Part shown: piece after piece, positions 46,631 through 57,594 of the stretch | How the letters are laid out: each line of letters begins with the position of its first letter | Position numbering within the stretch: position 1 is the first letter of the stretch | The notes under the pieces: model-generated | What the model saw: only the letters and a program-made list of their open reading frames with translations | Databases searched by the model: none | Told to the model about the DNA's origin: nothing | Translations under genes and position numbers: made by a program | Assembly: GCA_047967505.1 (NCBI GenBank) | Contig: CM106538.1 | Length of the DNA stretch: 64,000 nt | Source: Dipteris shenzhenensis | Taxonomy: Eukaryota; Polypodiophyta; Polypodiopsida; Gleicheniales | Direction: 5' to 3' (one strand)

Positions 46631-48649
46631 TTGTGGACGTTCATTGCATGTGACCTTGGTAGGCTTTTGAGAGTGGTACTATGTGTTGGTTGTGACACTT
46701 CCAGGCTGTTCATATGGACATGTGTTTGGATGTTGTTGGCCATTGGGCTTCATGTGGAGACTTGTATGCATGTTGAGGTCCCTTGTCTGTGTAACTTGTG
46801 GTATGTTCAATTCGGATGCGATTCACTATTGTTGTTCAGCGTCTTTGAAGTTTGCATGCTGCTCATTGTCAAATTTGTCATGTGTGCATTATACCTATTG
46901 TTGTGCACACACTCATTCACATTGAGCCTGAGGGAGATAAAGACAATATTGATATATCTCAAAATATTTGTGTTAATGCATAGATTTCTATATGTTGATA
47001 CATTAGACAAACTTAATAATTTGATAGATTTGCATAATAATGCTTCTCCCCGCTCATAATTGGGCATAATCTATAATTTTCTTCATAGAATTTCTAGATT
47101 AATAACTTTCAGGTCTTCTCTAATGCTCTATGCATGATGATTAAATGTAATTTGTGTCATTTATGTCTCCTCATGATCTCTTTCACGTCAAATGATGTAA
47201 GCCTAAACGTGATGATCATTCTATGCTAGATAAGTTGCAAATTTCTTTAGGCCTCAACCTCAACTACTACTATGATACATGTTACCTAGTAACATTATTC
47301 CATCAATACTAGGTAATAATGTGCACAAATGAGAATAAAATAATAATACTTTATTTTGAAATTAAAATTGAGACTTCTTAATATTATTGTGAATCAATTT
47401 TTGACAAATAAAGTGTACAAAAAACAACTATAGATATATTTATGTTTGATAAGTTTTAAAGTATTAATGTATATGGTATTTCCAAAAGAAGTATAAAATG
47501 TCCACCATTGGTCATTAATTGCTTCAACGTTTTGGTATAATCCTTGGAAGATCTTTGAAATTTGGGTAACCAACCAAAAATGAGAGAAGGTGTTCCTTCA
47601 ACTTTTGTACTATAGAAATGCATCATCTTTCATCAAGATCAAGATCAACAGGATCACTAGACAAGGAATTGGATGATCCATCCTCCTCCTCATAGTTAAT
47701 GCGAACATCTCTTTATTACTATGCAAACTGGTAGATCTTAATGCATGCAATAGGAATTTTGTGTGATAGTGTGAGTTCATGTGATATGAATACACTCCTT
47801 CAATCCTGTAATGACAATAAACCTTAACTTGAATAGAACTTGTATAAACCCAAAGAAACCCAAGCAATATAAGACCAAAGACAACTTGATTGTCTCAAGC
47901 TTCAATACAATTATCTAGGATTGGCATACGACATGCAAATCACCTTTAGAAAGGGTTTTTATTGGTTATAAAGCTTTTGACTTGACTATGGACCCTATCT
48001 ACTACAAGGCAAGCTTGCTCTTACTCAAAAAGACAACATAGACCAAGTGATTATTGCAAGAGACTACTCTCATGGATGATGCTTTCAAGAAGACCTCAAA
48101 ACCATTGTGGTATAGACGGTAAAAAATAGATGCTTGTAGGAGTCGTCGTCATACGGATGGAGTGCTACTCTTGAACAACACGTCAGTGCTCCCCATGCAA
48201 CTTACGCTTGTCTTCTCATGCATAGGATGGACCAATCAAAGACAATCATATGTTCACATCAAAGAGCCAATTGTGTGCCATTTGCTCAAGTCAATAAGGT
48301 GATAATCAACTGGGTTTTTCAATTGCTACAAAACCTTTGAACCAAGATGCTCCCCCATGCTAGTTTCAGCTAATACCCCCATTGAAACAAGTCGGGGGCA
48401 TCCAAACTCCGAACCAGAGACATTACCATTAGCAATAAAAAAGTTTTAAGCTTAACAAACAACCTCACTAATAACCAAAGCCATCACAAATGATTGCATG
48501 CTTACTAAGTGCCTAAGCAACCTTGAAACACACTACCCAAGATAACAAGCCAACAAAACATTTTATTTTGCAAAAACTATGATTTCCTTGGTTGGAGGAT
48601 CTTCAACTGCAAATATTTCTTCTTTGAGGTCTTCATTTTCTCATCTCTT
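46631..48649. other. AT-rich intergenic region, nothing recognised
   Basis: Frames here are short and show no motifs. The base composition is strongly AT-rich from about 46950 to 47580. Confidence 0.4.
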
Positions 48650-49060
48650 TGTTTCTTATAAGAGAACCTTTCTATGTGCCCATCTTTGTTGTGATAATGA
48701 CATGTTCAAACACCTCTACATTTGGTGGTTGTACTTCATTTTTTCTATTTTACAAACATATGTAGGTTCTTGGATTGGCAACAAATGTTTGAAGTGTTTC
48801 TCCCCACTTAGCAACATAGACACATCTAGGATGTCAATTTCATTATCCGTTCGTAATATAGTGAAAATCTCAAAATACCAAGGAGGCAAGCTCACTAGTA
48901 TAGTCTTAGCATCATCTTTATCTACTTTTGAGATGACAACATTCAACTACTTTAGAAGTGCTTGCATATGATTGAGATACGTACTAAGGATTTCGTTTTC
49001 TTTCATTTGAAGACCAACCAACTTGTTTTAAACTAGCTTTAGAATGCTTCATCCTAACAC
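48650..49060 (-). pseudogene. Copia gag fragment
   Basis: On the minus strand the sequence reads MKENEILSTYLNHMQALLK (near 49000-48950), then after a stop VISKVDKDDAKTILVSLPPWYFEIF and LDVSMLLSGEKHFKHL (48940-48760). This is the order of the copia gag (UBN2-type) helical region. No other domain, LTR or target duplication is visible, so it is an isolated scrap. Confidence 0.65.
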
Positions 49061-49643
49061 AAGACAAAGACTCAAGAATTATGCAATTCTCTATAGCAAA
49101 CTTCATGACGATGAGGTGGTGAAACATTAGGAAAAAAGGGAGCTCATTTTGGGGCCTTTTACGGTTTGGAAAAATAAGCTCTCAACCAATCAATAGAAGG
49201 CCAACGTAACGTTGAAAATTCACGAAAATAAGAGAAAATAGAAAAAAGAAACAATACTTTATGTAAGTACAAGCGTGCTACATTAATGTGGAGATTGGTT
49301 TTTTATTCTCAGAAGATCTTTGGACAAGAAGATAGAATCTAAACTGACATTTTATCTGACAAGATCCTTCCCGCTTCCACCTTCCTTTGAACTTTCAAAT
49401 GTTGTGCCACCTTTCGTGCGAAAGGTCTACCATTCTACACCATTGCCTCATTGTGCAACAGCCTTTCTTTTCGAAAACTGCTCCCTTGATCCTGTTTGGC
49501 GTAGAGTAAGATGTTTCTCGTCAACTGTCTGTCTGCCCACTTTCTCTTTCTTGAAACTTCAAATTGTTATCTTAGTTACATTAATTTGCTATTGTTACAG
49601 ATTCAGAAAATCTCCATGGTGAACCAAAACCACGGCCGTTCTT

Positions 49644-50057
49644 GTGGAAGACGCTCTGTGGATGATAATGCTACGAAGGCAGAATTATACCAAACATCCT
49701 TACCCCGTCGACCTGCTTCTTCTATTTCGTCCGGTAGAGAATTCAAGTACAGTCAAAACGGAAGGAACTTGGGAAAGGTTTAGTGTTTCGAAAGGAGCAT
49801 GGGTGCTCATGCAACCTAGCAAAAGAAAAAGACCCCAGACAAAAAACATTTTCTTGGCATCGTGGAAGGGAAGAGTACGAGATTTTAAAATCACCAAAGG
49901 GAAGATATCCGTGAAAGAAGTTTTGATTCAGCACGTGTACATGCATAAAGAACTTGTCTTGCGAGACTATCCAAAAAATCTTCCGCAACACAGGCCTAAT
50001 TGTATATTTTTCTATTGTGGTTTTTTTCTTCATGAGGTGTATGGATTTTTAAGATAA
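49644..50057 (+). CDS. Unrecognised basic protein frame, possible 5' exon of the next gene
   Basis: A 137-codon frame with protein-like composition: HPYPVDLLLLFRPVENSS, TWERFSVSKGAWVLMQPSKR, LASWKGRVRDFKITKGKISV. It has two basic clusters. I recognise no domain. It lies 205 bases before the frame at 50263 on the same strand. Between them, 50105-50230 reads YPSSYETWQNIDCILGFIDV in another frame, suggesting a spliced gene with several exons, one of them carrying a TAA. The joints are uncertain. Confidence 0.35.
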   Translation: MEDALWMIMLRRQNYTKHPYPVDLLLLFRPVENSSTVKTEGTWERFSVSKGAWVLMQPSKRKRPQTKNIFLASWKGRVRDFKITKGKISVKEVLIQHVYMHKELVLRDYPKNLPQHRPNCIFFYCGFFLHEVYGFLR

Positions 50058-50262
50058 AGCTTTCTCTCTTAGCTTATTGACATTCTTGTGTTGTTTTATT
50101 TCAGATTTATATCCTTCATCGTATGAGACATGGCAAAACATCGATTGTATTCTGGGATTTATAGATGTTCTGCATGGATCGATAGGAGAACAATAATACC
50201 AAGGTCGATGTGCAACAGAGCTAGCTCAATCGGGTATATTTTTTACTGATCATTTTTATTAG

Positions 50263-51056
50263 TTGCTGGACAAAGCTAACACACATGGTGTATTAATAAA
50301 ACAAGACCTTCCGGCGTGGAATTCAGTGGATTGGCCTCACCCACATTCTAGTGTTACAGAGGCATATAGGGCGAAGCTTTTTACAGAAGTACAGAAAGCT
50401 CTGAGGCCCAATATTGCCACTAGGATAGTAAAAATTTCTTTGTGCATGCCTCTCACAGTTTTTGTGGACTTGTTTAATACCTTTCCCGTGAAGGTTTCAA
50501 AAACAATGTTCACAGTTAAAGCAACAAATTCGGCATGCATGCCACAATTTTTGGATAAAGGTTGGGATAAGAAGACATGTAGTTCAGTGTTTTGTGAGGT
50601 GGTCCAACCTTCTATGCAACTGAAGTATATGGTTGCATCACAAAATTTTATTTTCTCTTTTTATTACAAGCGCAGTCGAATGCTAGGCACAAAGCTTGTC
50701 CCAATGGATCAAGATGAAGAGTCTTTTGGTGCAGAAAATAAACTTATTGATATTGATGTTGTTGAGAATGGTGATGTGCTAGTCAATATCTCATTAAGAG
50801 AATGTTGCTCCCTAGCTCAATTGCACAGTGACATTCTGTTTGAGACTGAAGGTTCTATCTCAAACAACTTTTTATTTATCTACAACAACAGAAAGGTACA
50901 CCATCTGATTTATCCTAGTCTCATTAAGCATTGCTATTAGTTTAATTTACCACTCTAATTCATATTCCTTTTTTGCAGTTACTCAAAAGAAGAGAGAGCT
51001 CAATAAAATGCAAAGACATAGAAAATTTAAAAATTGAGATAACACAGACTCCATAA
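50263..51056 (+). CDS. Unknown protein of the 49.6-58.6 kb cluster (two exons)
   Basis: Exon 50263-50895 (211 codons, opened by an AG acceptor at 50261-50262) joins in phase 0 to exon 50979-51056 (LLKRRESSIKC... to a TAA). The donor is AAG|GTACAC and the acceptor TTTTTTGCAG. Near the C-terminus, VENGDVLVNISLRECCSLAQLHSDIL followed by FLFIYNNRK resembles small ubiquitin-like or regulatory folds found in many large eukaryotic proteins. The rest (DLPAWNSVDWPHP, TEVQKALRPNIATRI) is unfamiliar. It points toward, and converges on, the histone-protease gene, whose last codon lies 350 bases away. The start is unknown. I assign no function. Confidence 0.5.
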
Positions 51057-51172
51057 ACAAAGGTTTTGTATTCAATCAAGTAAGATTTTGTACAGAACTA
51101 TTTAGCTGAATCTGTAGAACATATTTCTGACATCCATTTTCTATTTATGTACAGCTTGATCCAGAGGCTGCT

Positions 51173-51404
51173 CTACATTTTCTGGAGGATCTTCTCTCTG
51201 CTGCTCCATCCTGTCTCCTCCACTGTCCCAGAAGCCTCTCTTTGCTGCTTCTCCACCTTCTCCTCAACATCAGCAGCAGGTCTTTGCTCCTGTGTCTGCT
51301 CCTCCTCAGCACTCTGTGATTGCTCCTGTGGCTTCTGGTCCTCAGCATTAGGTGCTTCATTTGTGGGATCAAGGTGTATGACACCTTCTTGTACTTTAGA
51401 GCTT
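51173..51404 (-). other. Acidic, glutamine-rich frame at the 3' end of the histone-protease gene
   Basis: A minus-strand frame from 51457 to 51173 encodes an acidic Glu/Gln-rich tail (AEDQKPQEQSQSAEEEQTQE). It overlaps the end of the protease exon in a different frame. It could be the true C-terminus if a frameshift or an alternative acceptor applies, or a shadow. Confidence 0.3.
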
Positions 51405-53232
51405 TCACCCAGCTCCACAGTAGCTGGTACAATAGGTTTGGGGGAGGGGGGAGGCATAGCTCAAAAACCTCCAAATTGTATGAGCTCTAAAATTATGTAC
51501 ATAGTTGGAGCTGAAGCTATCCTCTTTCATCTGCAATGGCAGAGGATAATTTAGAACACTTTGTATTATTATGAATTATCTTCAAGCTAAATGAAAAGTA
51601 TTTTTCCTTACCAGGTTTGGCTGTTCCTTCTCAAAGTAGCTTGAAAGTATATATTTTGCATTGATCAGCACCCTCCATCCACAGCTACTTGAATCATTTT
51701 GTTGTGGTGTCTGTACAGTTAGAAAGATATGTTAGAAACTGTTAGCATCAGCACAAAACAAAATTATTCAATAAGTTCAAAGACATAGCATTTAATAGGC
51801 TTTTTACCTCTAGACTTATTGGCTCTATTGAATCCAAAAGAGAGACATTTGGAGGACAGTGATCCAATGCATCTAAAAGCCTTCTAATACAACTGCAATA
51901 TGTATAATTTAGTTAGTATGATATCAAAATAATGAAGTTTTAAGTTCAAAAAGCACACACAGCACTTACAATTTCAGCTCTTTGTGTGTGTTTTTTAGAC
52001 AGTTGAATAGAAAGCATTGCTTCTACTGGATGTCAATAGACACAAAACTCCAGTGGTCACTGCATAAGGAAAAAAGCATAAGAAAATGAAAGGCTACAAG
52101 AGTTCCCAATATTAAAGAAGAATCTTAAAAGAAGTAGTCACCCACATACCTGCTATGGTATGGAAGTAGCAAAACATCAATTACTTCAAAATTGCAGTGT
52201 TTGAACCAGCTGGAAATACTCATGGGAGTCTCCTTTGCATCTCTTAATTTAGAAGAAATGGCTGGATCAACAATATGGACTGTATGCTATACATAGGGGT
52301 GAAGCCAGCTTCTCATCATGCTGCATAGGATCAGAAAATAATTAGGGTAGGTTATAAAGGAGTTACAAGGAGGATTGATTTGCAAAAAATGTAAAATTTA
52401 TAGACACTTACTAGAGCATTGCAAGAATGATAGTATATGAGTAATACTCATTCTTATGAGCCAATGCTGCTAAGCATTGTTTTGTCAAATCAAAATCATT
52501 CACTGAAACTTCATCCTCAATATGAACAACTACATCAGGGCCCAGCTCCTTCAACCTTCTATGTATCTGTAGCTCCTTCTTTCCAGTCTCCACATCTATA
52601 ACAGATTTTGTTTCTTTTATTTGCTGCTTCAGTGAGTCCTCATAAGCAGCCTTCCCTCTGGTGTTCTTTGAGTGTGTTACCTCAACAACCTTTACCTCAT
52701 CAACCTTCAACTTCCTTGTGGGTGGAATTAGCAATATGTCTCTCATTTTGATGTCCTGCCATTCCACAGGATGAACAAGCTTGTCATACCTCCATCTCAC
52801 TCTAGACAAAGTGTTGAAGTCTTTGGCCATCAAAGTCACCCTATGAGCATGCGCTGCTACAAGCATTGCATCTTCAAAATATTTCTCCAAGTAATCCTCT
52901 GCCATTTCCTGTAAGGAAAGAATGGCAGTTCTATTCCACCTGAACCCAAGGTTCCAACTGTCACAAATTTCTCTCACCAGTCTTTGAAAGGGTGCTTTGG
53001 GTATTGCAAAGCCTATAGCTTTCTGTTGCCTCCTGATCTCCCTTAGCACACCTGCACCCTGATTCAATCTTTTGGCCTTTTGCTTGAGCAAGCTCATTGG
53101 CTTACCCTTCCTGCCATGTGCAGCTCTTCCCTTTGGAGGCACACTAAATTTCTTGGTACCTGCCCCAGCTGCTGTTGCTGCAAGCCCTAGTCCTTTGCCA
53201 ACTTTCCTTGCAGTTGACTTGGTTCTTGCCAT
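51405..53232 (-). CDS. Histone H3-like domain fused to ULP1/SENP-type (C48) cysteine protease
   Basis: Six exons with GT-AG borders and consistent phase: 53232-52412, 52320-52150, 52059-51970, 51892-51808, 51710-51612, 51530-51405; about 463 residues. The start is MARTKSTARK, the H3 tail start with Q5 changed to S, preceded by a likely acceptor (TTTTTCAG). Residues ~60-135 are an H3-type histone fold: LREIRRQQK, PFQRLVREIC, loop 1 with FRW, LQEMAEDYLEKYFED, HAHRVTLMAKDF. A charged linker follows (~136-240). The ULP1 domain then has WLHPYV, VHIVDP, LLLPYHSSDHW (catalytic His), FNCL where the catalytic Asp is expected, and QQNDSSSCGW (oxyanion Gln and catalytic Cys). ULP1 enzymes cut SUMO-like proteins; H3 is a nucleosome core histone. 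Exon 1 alone covers the histone fold, linker and start of the protease region without a stop, so the fusion is genuine. Two TAG codons (52289-52287, 52025-52023) interrupt the protease part and Asp appears as Asn, so this copy is probably inactive. Confidence 0.8.
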
Positions 53233-53316
53233 CACTCTGAAAAACTGCATACAAAGGATTGGAAAGAGATCACAGACATGGAGAACATGTTCTAACAAAG
53301 AAAAGGCAATCACAGA

Positions 53317-53388
53317 AATTTGCAATAAAATGCGATATGAGCAGTTTGGAATTTCAAACAGGTCCACATCGCATTTTGCTGCAAATTT
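53317..53388. repeat. Hairpin element 1
   Basis: Left arm aaatttgcaataaaatgcga and right arm tcgcattttgctgcaaattt form an imperfect stem of about 20 bp around a ~32-base loop. It lies just upstream of the histone-protease start codon. Confidence 0.85.
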
Positions 53389-53521
53389 TTGAAATGACAT
53401 GCTGGTGCACTCCTACATATCACTCCAACTAAATACAGTATGAATGGAGTTTATGCAAGAAGATTACAGCTATGGAAGTCACAAAACCAGAATGACAGGG
53501 GTTGATGAAGCAATATTTCAA

Positions 53522-53592
53522 TATTTGCAACAAAACGCGATTTCAGCAGTTTGAAATTCCTAATGCCTTCTCCTCGCATTTTGCTGCAAATT
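53522..53592. repeat. Hairpin element 2
   Basis: Arms tatttgcaacaaaacgcga and tcgcattttgctgcaaatt. The loop (tttcagcagtttgaaattcc...) is related to that of element 1. Confidence 0.85.
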
Positions 53593-54614
53593 CATGAGGC
53601 AACATGCTGGAATATGCCTTCAGTCATTTGAAGGTGTTTGCATAACCATACAGGATGGATTGAGTCTATGGAAGTCAAGAAGTGTGCACAGACTGAAGGG
53701 AGAACCCATAAGTACAGTTTCACCCTCACATGCAAATATCACACTTGAAGATCTGCATTCCTAAAGTGATTTCTCTGTCTTGATTTGAGTCTATGCATTT
53801 CTATGCAGGATGTATTTTTTCTATTTTAGGCAAGAAGATTGCAGAGACTAAGGGGAGAACCCATTGTTACTGACCTGGAATCTATCTGTGGATGTGCTGT
53901 GCTGCTGAGGAGTAATCTGTGCTGACGATGAACCTATGCTGCTGGACAGGATGCTGATGCTGCAGAGTATGGAGGTAGGGAGGCAAGAGAGCAGAGACTG
54001 GAGGGCAAGAGGTCTAAAACAGGATACCACAAATAAGTGTAAATAGAATTAAAGAATCTCTAAATCCCACACGTGTGGAATGTAGTCGTTTTTCACACAT
54101 GTGGATGGGACCCAGATCTCTTGGAGTTTGAAATTTGGCACGTGTGAAAGTACACTTTATGCCTTGGAACTTGTGCCATTCATGATTTCATCATCAATAC
54201 CACAACCACTTTTCCCTCCCCTGGATCCCAATCTTTCATCCCTGCCACGACCCTCGCATCTTCCATTTCCTTCTCTCTGACCCTTTCCTACCCAGCACAC
54301 TCCATCCAGACTGCAACCTGCTTGAAGACAGTACTGCCAGATCTCCAGGTTACCTAGAGTGCAAAGTTTAAGCTAGAGAAAGAGCAGGAGATTTACCAGT
54401 GCAACTCCATCAGCATGGAAAAGGAAAAAAAAGGTCAGAATTTTAGATTGGTTTCAATGTTTTTCAACATTTATTTCTTCCATCCATTGGATTTTTGATG
54501 TCCCAATGTCTTCACTCAGCTCCATCCTCCTTCTTACATTTTCAATTTATACTGTTCAAGAATGTGGTAAATCACCCAGAAATTAGATTGTAGGTTGATA
54601 TGAATAGAAACAAG
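53593..54614. other. Spacer between divergent genes
   Basis: Holds no clear gene. A 60-codon minus-strand frame (54030-53848) rich in Ser and Leu could be a 5' exon or leader of the histone-protease gene, but no splice joint is proven. Confidence 0.35.
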
Positions 54615-55301
54615 AAATTTGCAACAAAATGCGAGGAGAGTGGTTTATAATTCTCTAAACAGCCCATATCGCATTTTGCTGCAAATTCCTGTTGTTGACA
54701 CCTTCCTCATGAAAAGTTTCACTCATTCCATTATTTCTCTTGCATATGAGATCATAGTGTCCAGGAATCACTGAGATGAACCAATGCTTGATTTGACATG
54801 CACATGAACAGAACTTGAGAATTTGCAACAAAATGCGAGGAGAGTGGTTTATAATTCTCCAAATTGCCCATATCGCATTTTGCTGCAGATTCCTGTTGTT
54901 GACACATTCCTCATGAAAAGTTTCACTCATTCCATTATTTCTCTTGCATATGAGATCATAGTGTCCAGGAATCACTGAGATGAACCAAGTGCTTGATTTG
55001 ACATGCACATGAACAGAACTTGAGAATTTGCAACAAAATGCGAGGAGAGTGGTTTATAATTCTCCAAATTGCCCATATCGCATTTTGCTGCAGATTCCTG
55101 TTGTTGACACATTCCTCATGAAAAGTTTCACTCATTCCATTATTTCTCTTGCATATGAGATCATAGTGTCCAGGAATCACTCAGATGAACCCAGTGCTTG
55201 ATTTGACATGCACATGAACAGAATTTGAGAATTTGCAACAAAATGCGAGGAGAGTGGTTTATAATTCTCTAAACAGCCCATATCGCATTTTGCTGCAAAT
55301 T
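54615..55301. repeat. Four hairpin elements in a 205-bp tandem array
   Basis: Hairpins start at 54615, 54820, 55025 and 55230, exactly 205 bases apart, each about 72 bp. Arms are aatttgcaacaaaatgcga and tcgcattttgctgc(a/g)aatt, with loop ggagagtggtttataattct. The intervening ~133 bp (gttgacac(a/c)ttcctcatgaa, cttgcatatgagatcatagt, gtgcttgatttgacatgcac) is also repeated. The first and last hairpins share loop variant ctaaacagccc, the middle two ccaaattgccc. The array sits between two divergently read genes. Confidence 0.93.
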
Positions 55302-55352
55302 CCTATGTATGATTTGGTTCTCACTTCTACATCATTAATTTGCTATCTTTAG

Positions 55353-57270
55353 CCCTGTGGAAATCTTCCTTGATGATGAGAAATGTTTTTGTTTTGGAAC
55401 AACTGGCTCCCAGGCCCCACCTTTCAAGAGGAAGCTGGACTTTTCTGCTGCTATTATTAGACCACAGCAATCACCAGGTGAGTCATGAGATGTCATGAAG
55501 GAATTATCTGGTGATATACAATGCATTCACTGATTGCATATGTCAGCATATAGAATTCATAGTATATAAGTTTTTGAACAGGCAAAAAGAAGAGACTGGA
55601 GCAGAGTGCTGATTCTTCCATTAAAAAACAAATGGAACCAGAAGAGGACAGTTCTCCAGATTTGCTCCTATTTGAGTTTCTTCACAAATGCAAGGCTCAG
55701 AGTAACTTCCATATATACCACAGTATTTTCAACATGGAGTTCACAATGAGCTTTGTACTGGAGTAGCACAAAGACTTTCTTTCAGACTATTGGGATACCT
55801 TCAAAGAACTGACAGAGGCAGGAAGAATTGTGGAAGGAGAAAAGGTTTTTGTGCACATAAATCATATTGTCTCCAATGACAGGCTGAGGTACCATGTGAA
55901 AAGAAGATTTGACAGCCTGCCTGATCACTATAAATTCAACTGTACTTTGCACATCAGAAAGTGCAGAGTGCTGGAGGAGAGCATGGCATTTCTTATGTAC
56001 ATTATCTTCAGTCAGGAGTCTTTGGATGAACAAGGGCAGGAAATAGAAGAAGAAGACACATCTGAAGCAGAGGAAAAGGAGGATGTTTCTTTGGTCACAG
56101 AAATGGCAGAGCAAGAAGAAGATATCAACCTTCAGGATGAGGGGCTGCAAGTGGCTGCTCTTGACCTTGTTCAACTGAGGACAAAAACTCTGAGGGGAGC
56201 AGAGCCAATTGAAGATTTTGATGTTCAGAGCAACAACTATGCAGTGCCCATGCTTCCAGGTGTGTTGATTGGTGGAAAGGATTATGTTTTCCTCCATGAT
56301 ATAGAGTGTATGTTTGATTTGAGGGAGGACTATGCCATTTCCCTTATTGCCCAGGCTTCAAGACTTGACAAGGAGGTTGGCATAGAGGATGACCATTCAC
56401 TACTGGCTTTGGAAACAATGTTTGATCCTGTAGAGGCCCTTTCATTTTGTTTCAAAGAGGCTGAAAAGTTCCAAGAGCCAGATGAAGCTGCCTTCCAGCT
56501 CACACAGGAAGCTATGAATCTCTCAGCACTATACACAGAAAAGCCTAAAGAAGAGGCTGGACAAGAGGGGAGAGGGATAAATCTTTGGAAAGATGAACTG
56601 CTTGTTGTTGATGAAAATGAGAAGGTACTTCAAATCATATACTTTGACTTCTGCTTAACTTTGTTTTTGTAGGTTGTGTATTGTCTCATTCCAATCCTTT
56701 GATATGTGGCAGCTACAAATTGAGGATGACACATTCTTCCAGAGATCAAGTGGAAGCAGGCAGGTTGGGTTTCGCAAAATGTCAGGCCTAGCTCATTATA
56801 TTCATGATCTAGGCAGTGCCAAGATCTTGATTTACCATAGGCAGTTGAGCAACAATGGAGAAGCCATTGTTTACTTCCTAAAATGTTTGTCCAGGGCTTT
56901 AGGAGGACATGTTCTTTCATGGCAAAAGGAAAAGATCATTTTGATAGAGAGGTTGTCTGCCATAGATATATTTGGAGATTATGTGAATAAGCAGGCCTCT
57001 AGGGCCGCTTACTTTTTGTCTTACACTTCTTATGCATTAGCATGTGGTGTTAAGGAGCCCAAATATCTGGAGGGCTATGGAAAACACCAGCTCGTAAGGT
57101 TTCGAGAGCCACCCATGATTGCATCAGGCCACACAGTCCAAGAAGAGGAACAGGTGGAGAGAGCTGAAGAAAAGGATAAAGAGACAGTCGACATCAAGCC
57201 AATAAAGAAAAAAAAGACTCCAATCAAGATCAAAAAGAGAGTTCCGATCGGCAGGCCCTGGGAGAAATAG
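55353..57270 (+). pseudogene. Unknown acidic protein, divergent partner of the histone-protease gene
   Basis: Three exons join in frame: 55353-55477 (VEIFLDDEKCFCFGTTG...), 55582-56624 and 56713-57270, with donors G|GTGAGT and AAG|GTACTT and acceptors AACAG and GGCAG. About 575 residues are visible; the first exon is not found. Exon 2 has an acidic middle (EEEDTSEAEEKEDVS) and then a folded-looking part (PMLPGVLIGGKDYVFLHDIECMFD). Exon 3 has ALGGHVLSWQKEKIILIERL and FGDYVNKQASRAAYFLSYTSYAL and ends in a very basic tail (PIKKKKTPIKIKKRVPIGRP), a likely nuclear localisation or DNA-binding tail. An in-frame TAG at 55764-55766 (CAG expected, LE?HKDF) interrupts exon 2. I do not recognise the family. 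Its sharing of the hairpin-bearing spacer with the histone-protease gene suggests that they belong together. Confidence 0.6.
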
Positions 57271-57594
57271 GATTTAGTCATCGAATATAGCACAAACATT
57301 ATATTAAATTTGAACTGATTTGTATAAAGTCTTTGATATCTGGTATGATCTTGTATAAATGATTAATAAGTTGATGATGAAATGATTTGTACATTTACAT
57401 AGAGTGGTGTCGTTAAATATTAAATGAACAATATATTGAAATTGTAAACAAATTGTATTAAGTTCAGATCATATGTTTCACAAAAGAAATACTTTTCATG
57501 CATAACACCAAGAGTCACTTGTTCCACTAAAAAAATTTCTATTGAATGAGTTTGAAAACATGTGGACATAACACCAATAAGTTACAAATGAGTC

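Noticed and set aside
52412-53232. Centromeric histone CENH3
   Set aside because: AEDYL and the Trp in loop 1 recall CENH3, but loop 1 has no extra residue relative to H3, and the protein runs on into a protease domain. A plain CENH3 gene does not fit.
54655-55180. Two overlapping minus-strand proteins with a repeated HYDLICKRNNGMSETFHEE segment
   Set aside because: They are translations of the 205-bp tandem array. The period is not a multiple of three, so the repeats fall in different frames, and the hairpins read through. Not coding.
53317-55301. CRISPR-like array
   Set aside because: Repeats are evenly spaced and palindromic, but the spacers are themselves repeated and the context is eukaryotic with introns.
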